Of a DNA stretch of 14,842 bases, positions 12,564 to 14,842 are shown one piece after another. The position numbers were made by a program, and so were the translations under genes. The stretch lies in NCBI GenBank assembly GCA_039714995.1, contig JBDLII010000039.1:1-14842 (forward strand), in the 5' to 3' direction. Position 1 is the stretch's first letter; every line of letters begins with the position of its first letter. The DNA comes from Sva-25 sp039714995. GTDB lineage: Bacteria > Pseudomonadota > Gammaproteobacteria > Chromatiales > Chromatiaceae. Under the pieces are notes generated by a model. It saw only the letters and a list, made by a program, of their open reading frames with translations. It was not told the origin of the DNA and ran no database searches.

Positions 12564-13932
12564 GTTGTTGCCGCTGTGCTTGTTCGCCGCCGTCTGCGTG
12601 GTGCTGCTGTTCGGCTATCCTGTCGCGTTCGCGCTGGGCGGCACCGCGCTGCTGTTTGCCTGGCTGGGCAGTCTCGGCGGCTACTTCGACAGCGCTTTTC
12701 TTGCCGCACTGCCTAACCGTCTCTACGGCATCATGATCAACGAGACGTTGATTGCCGTACCGCTGTTTGTCTTTATGGGCGTGATGCTGGAGCGCTCCAG
12801 AATTGCCGAAAGCCTGCTCGACACCATGGCGGGCCTGTTCGGCAGGCTGCACGGCGGACTGGGCATCTCGGTGACGCTGGTCGGCATGCTGCTGGCGGCC
12901 AGCACCGGCATCGTCGGCGCCACTGTGGTGACCATGGGCCTGCTGTCGCTGCCGACGATGCTGCGCCGCAATTATGATCCATCCGTTGCGACAGGCATCA
13001 TCTGCGCCTCGGGAACCCTTGGCCAGATTATTCCACCCTCGATCATCCTGGTGCTGCTTGGCGATGTGCTCTCATCCGCCTACCAGCAGGCGCAACTGGA
13101 TATGGGGGTCTGGTCGCCCGAGACGCTCTCCGTTGGCGATCTCTTCGTCGGCGCCCTGGTTCCCGGACTGCTGCTGGTGCTGCTGTATATTCTCTACCTG
13201 GTCTTGAAGGGCGTGCTGCACCCGGAGAGTGTTCCCGCGGTGACTGATCAAAACGGGGAGGACACCAGCAGCTGGCTGGATGTTGCCCGGGCGCTGCTGC
13301 CGCCACTGTTGTTGATCGTTGCCGTGCTGGGTTCTATCCTGGGCGGCTTTGCCACGCCGACGGAAGCCGCATCCGTTGGCGCCGTCGGCGCCATGCTGCT
13401 GGCGGCAATGCATCACAAATTCAATCTGAAGACCCTGCGGGAGGTGACGCTGGAGACGACCAAGGTGACCAGCATGGTGTTCATGATCCTCATCGGTGCG
13501 TCGATCTTTTCGCTGGTCTTCAGGGGGTTCGGCGGAGACGAACTGATCGAGAATTTTCTCAAGGAGCTGCCGGGGGGCGTTGCCGGAGCCGTGATCATCG
13601 TCATGCTGGTGATGTTTCTACTGGGCTTCATTCTCGATTTTATCGAGATCACCTTCGTCGTCGTTCCCATTATCGGCCCGGTCCTGCTGGCGATGGGGCT
13701 CGATCCGGTGTGGCTGGGGGTGATGATCGCACTCAATCTGCAGACCTCGTTTCTGACGCCACCCTTTGGTTTTGCGCTCTTCTATCTGCGCGGCGTAGCG
13801 CCGCCGCAGGTGTCAACCGGGATGATCTATCGCGGCGTAATGCCGTTCATCATGATTCAGCTGCTGATGCTGGGATTGCTCGCGCTGTGGCCGCAGCTGG
13901 CGACCTGGCTGCCGCAGCAGATCCTGAAGTAG
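12556..13932 (+). CDS. TRAP transporter large permease (DctM-type)
   Basis: The 458-residue product is a DctM-family 12-14 segment membrane protein of the ion transporter superfamily. Diagnostic stretches are the first segments (VVLLFGYPVAFALGGTALLF), IAVPLFVFMGVMLERS, GIVGATVVTMGLLSLPTMLRR, GIICASGTLGQIIPPSIILV with the conserved IPPS, GFATPTEAASVGAVGAML, and the C-terminal LDFIEITFVVVPIIGPVL, LNLQTSFLTPPFGFALFYLRG. Together with DctQ it forms the transport channel in the inner membrane. No substrate-binding (DctP/TakP) gene is present in the window; downstream is a convergent moaE, so the binding protein must be elsewhere or supplied by a third gene. Confidence 0.92.
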   Translation: MAELLPLCLFAAVCVVLLFGYPVAFALGGTALLFAWLGSLGGYFDSAFLAALPNRLYGIMINETLIAVPLFVFMGVMLERSRIAESLLDTMAGLFGRLHGGLGISVTLVGMLLAASTGIVGATVVTMGLLSLPTMLRRNYDPSVATGIICASGTLGQIIPPSIILVLLGDVLSSAYQQAQLDMGVWSPETLSVGDLFVGALVPGLLLVLLYILYLVLKGVLHPESVPAVTDQNGEDTSSWLDVARALLPPLLLIVAVLGSILGGFATPTEAASVGAVGAMLLAAMHHKFNLKTLREVTLETTKVTSMVFMILIGASIFSLVFRGFGGDELIENFLKELPGGVAGAVIIVMLVMFLLGFILDFIEITFVVVPIIGPVLLAMGLDPVWLGVMIALNLQTSFLTPPFGFALFYLRGVAPPQVSTGMIYRGVMPFIMIQLLMLGLLALWPQLATWLPQQILK

Positions 13933-13956
13933 AATCGAGAGGAAAGGGGCTGCATT

Positions 13957-14023
13957 TCGCGGTCAGAAGACCGCTCCTACAATGATTTCCGTCACTGATG
14001 TAGGAGCGGTCTTCTGACCGCGA
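13957..14023. repeat. REP-like doublet (perfect 25-bp inverted repeat)
   Basis: The arms 13957-13981 and 13999-14023 are exact reverse complements separated by 17 bases. Each arm itself contains a hairpin, GCGGTC-AGAA-GACCGC, next to a GTAGGAGC head. This is the layout of Pseudomonas-type REP sequences paired as a BIME. It stands between the convergent TRAP operon and moaE and may act as their shared terminator. Confidence 0.85.
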
Positions 14024-14034
14024 TTCGAATGGGG

Positions 14035-14493
14035 TTACTCTTTCCAGCGATCGGCGGCGTTATCGTCGCTGTCGCGCGCATCGACCCAGCGCGATGAACC
14101 GTCCGCCAGCACCTCTTTTTTCCAGAAGGGCGCCCGCGTCTTGAGGTAGTCCATGATGAAGGAGCAGGCCTCGAAGGCGTCGTGCCGGTGCGTGCTGGCA
14201 ATGCACACCAGCACGATCTGCTCAGCAGGAGTGAGTTCACCGACGCGATGGATGACCGTTGCATCCAGCACCTCCCAGCGCTGCGCCGCTTCAACCACGA
14301 TCTTTTGCAACGCCTTCTCGGTCATTCCGGGGTAGTGCTGCAGCCCCATGGCCACGACCGAGTCATCGAGATTCATATCCCTGACCAGGCCGACGAACGA
14401 GACGGTGGCGCCGATATCGGTGCGTCCGTCGCAGAGCCTCTGCAACTCGCGGCTGACATCGAAGTCCGCCTCCTGAACGCTTATCCTGGGCAT
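14035..14493 (-). CDS. moaE: Molybdopterin synthase catalytic subunit MoaE
   Basis: From ATG 14493 (GGAG eight bases upstream) the product has 152 residues, like E. coli MoaE (150). Conserved pieces are FVGLVR (33-38), LQHYPGMT (51-58), IHRVGEL (81-87), ASTHRHDAFEAC (99-110) and the active-site stretch LKTRAPFWKKE with Lys118 and Lys125, matching the catalytic lysines of the family. MoaE receives sulfur from the C-terminal thiocarboxylate of MoaD and adds it to cyclic pyranopterin monophosphate to make molybdopterin in the cytosol. moaD lies upstream on the same strand, with a repeat element in the 169-base gap. The frame is open six codons further to 14511 but the ribosome binding site favours 14493. 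Confidence 0.94.
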   Translation of the reverse strand: MPRISVQEADFDVSRELQRLCDGRTDIGATVSFVGLVRDMNLDDSVVAMGLQHYPGMTEKALQKIVVEAAQRWEVLDATVIHRVGELTPAEQIVLVCIASTHRHDAFEACSFIMDYLKTRAPFWKKEVLADGSSRWVDARDSDDNAADRWKE

Positions 14494-14582
14494 TGTTGAA
14501 TCTCCAATCATCCAGTGAACAGGTTCATGAAATCCTAGCGAGGCTGCATCTCAGACTGGTGAGGCATGAAAGAAATCATTTT

Positions 14583-14645
14583 TTCTCGCCAAGACGCCAG
14601 GACCGCAAAGATTTTACTTGGCGTGCTTGGCGTCTTTGCGAGAGA
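14583..14645. repeat. Imperfect inverted-repeat element between moaD and moaE
   Basis: Bases starting TCTCGCCAAGACGCCAGG and ending GGCGTCTTTGCGAGA form imperfect inverted arms around ATTTTA. Elements with TCTCGCCAAGACGCCAAG ends are common dispersed repeats in environmental proteobacteria. It separates two genes that are normally adjacent. Confidence 0.7.
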
Positions 14646-14662
14646 TATGATAAAAATTTGGT

Positions 14663-14842
14663 TCATCCACCCGTTACTGGCGGGAAGAACGCGATCTCAT
14701 CGCCATTCTTGATGGTGCTGTCAAAGTTGGACATCTCCTGGTTGACCGCCACCAGCACCCTGCCGCTGGCAAATTCGCTGCTCCAGGGCTCTCCGCGGCC
14801 CTGCAGGTGATCAATCAGTTGCCTGACTGAGGAGATGTCATC
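14663..14842 (-). CDS. moaD: Molybdopterin synthase sulfur carrier subunit MoaD (C-terminal part)
   Basis: The minus-strand frame enters from the right edge of the window and ends at TGA 14663. The visible 59 residues (DDISSVRQLIDHLQGRGEPW, then a middle part with RVLVAVNQEM, then NGDEIAFFPPVTGG) end in the diagnostic Gly-Gly tail that is thiocarboxylated to carry sulfur. About 20 N-terminal residues lie outside the window (family length about 80). It has the ubiquitin-like beta-grasp pattern, with the conserved V.VN and GDE.AFFPPV.GG. It is the partner of MoaE, encoded just downstream. Confidence 0.93.
   Translation of the reverse strand, partial: DDISSVRQLIDHLQGRGEPWSSEFASGRVLVAVNQEMSNFDSTIKNGDEIAFFPPVTGG

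Overview
The right half of the window (from about 7.7 kb) is core chromosome of a gammaproteobacterium. It holds a tRNA-Arg(CCG), a lipoprotein c-type cytochrome, the Rep helicase gene, a LOG-family phosphoribohydrolase, a short secreted protein followed by the two membrane subunits of a TRAP transporter, and moaE with the end of moaD on the opposite strand. Rep and MoaE resemble gammaproteobacterial proteins, codon use there is GC-rich, and the intergenic spaces carry several kinds of short inverted-repeat elements, including a doublet that looks like Pseudomonas REP sequences. A sulfur-oxidising or environmental Chromatiales-type host is plausible, but this is inference.

The left half (1 to about 7.7 kb) is visibly more AT-rich and is accessory. 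It carries small, mostly unrecognised genes, largely on the plus strand: a SRPBCC-fold protein, several orphan proteins, two Sec-exported proteins, a lipoprotein with a gluzincin-type zinc peptidase motif, a small ribbon-helix-helix protein, a broken sigma-region-4-like HTH frame, and the 3' remnant of an IS256-family transposase. The region ends at the 3' side of the tRNA-Arg gene, a classic island boundary, but no integrase or duplicated tRNA end is visible.

The accessory half is unusual in its shared non-coding parts. Near-identical stem-loops (stem CCGCC/GGCGG, loop CACTGA or a variant) follow gene after gene. A 40-base repeat whose core is TGCCGCGCTCAGGGAGATG occurs three times between genes. 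A roughly 47-base promoter-like block with a TTGA-N6-TCAA palindrome occurs twice, once just upstream of the ribbon-helix-helix gene. Together they suggest a mosaic built from modules with common 3' ends and possibly one common regulator. I found no attC sites, CRISPR array, or complete known defence or secretion system.

In the core half, rep and the LOG gene are divergent, the cytochrome and rep converge on a 9-bp stem-loop, and the small secreted protein, dctQ-type and dctM-type genes overlap as one operon. The TRAP operon and moaE converge on the REP-like doublet.
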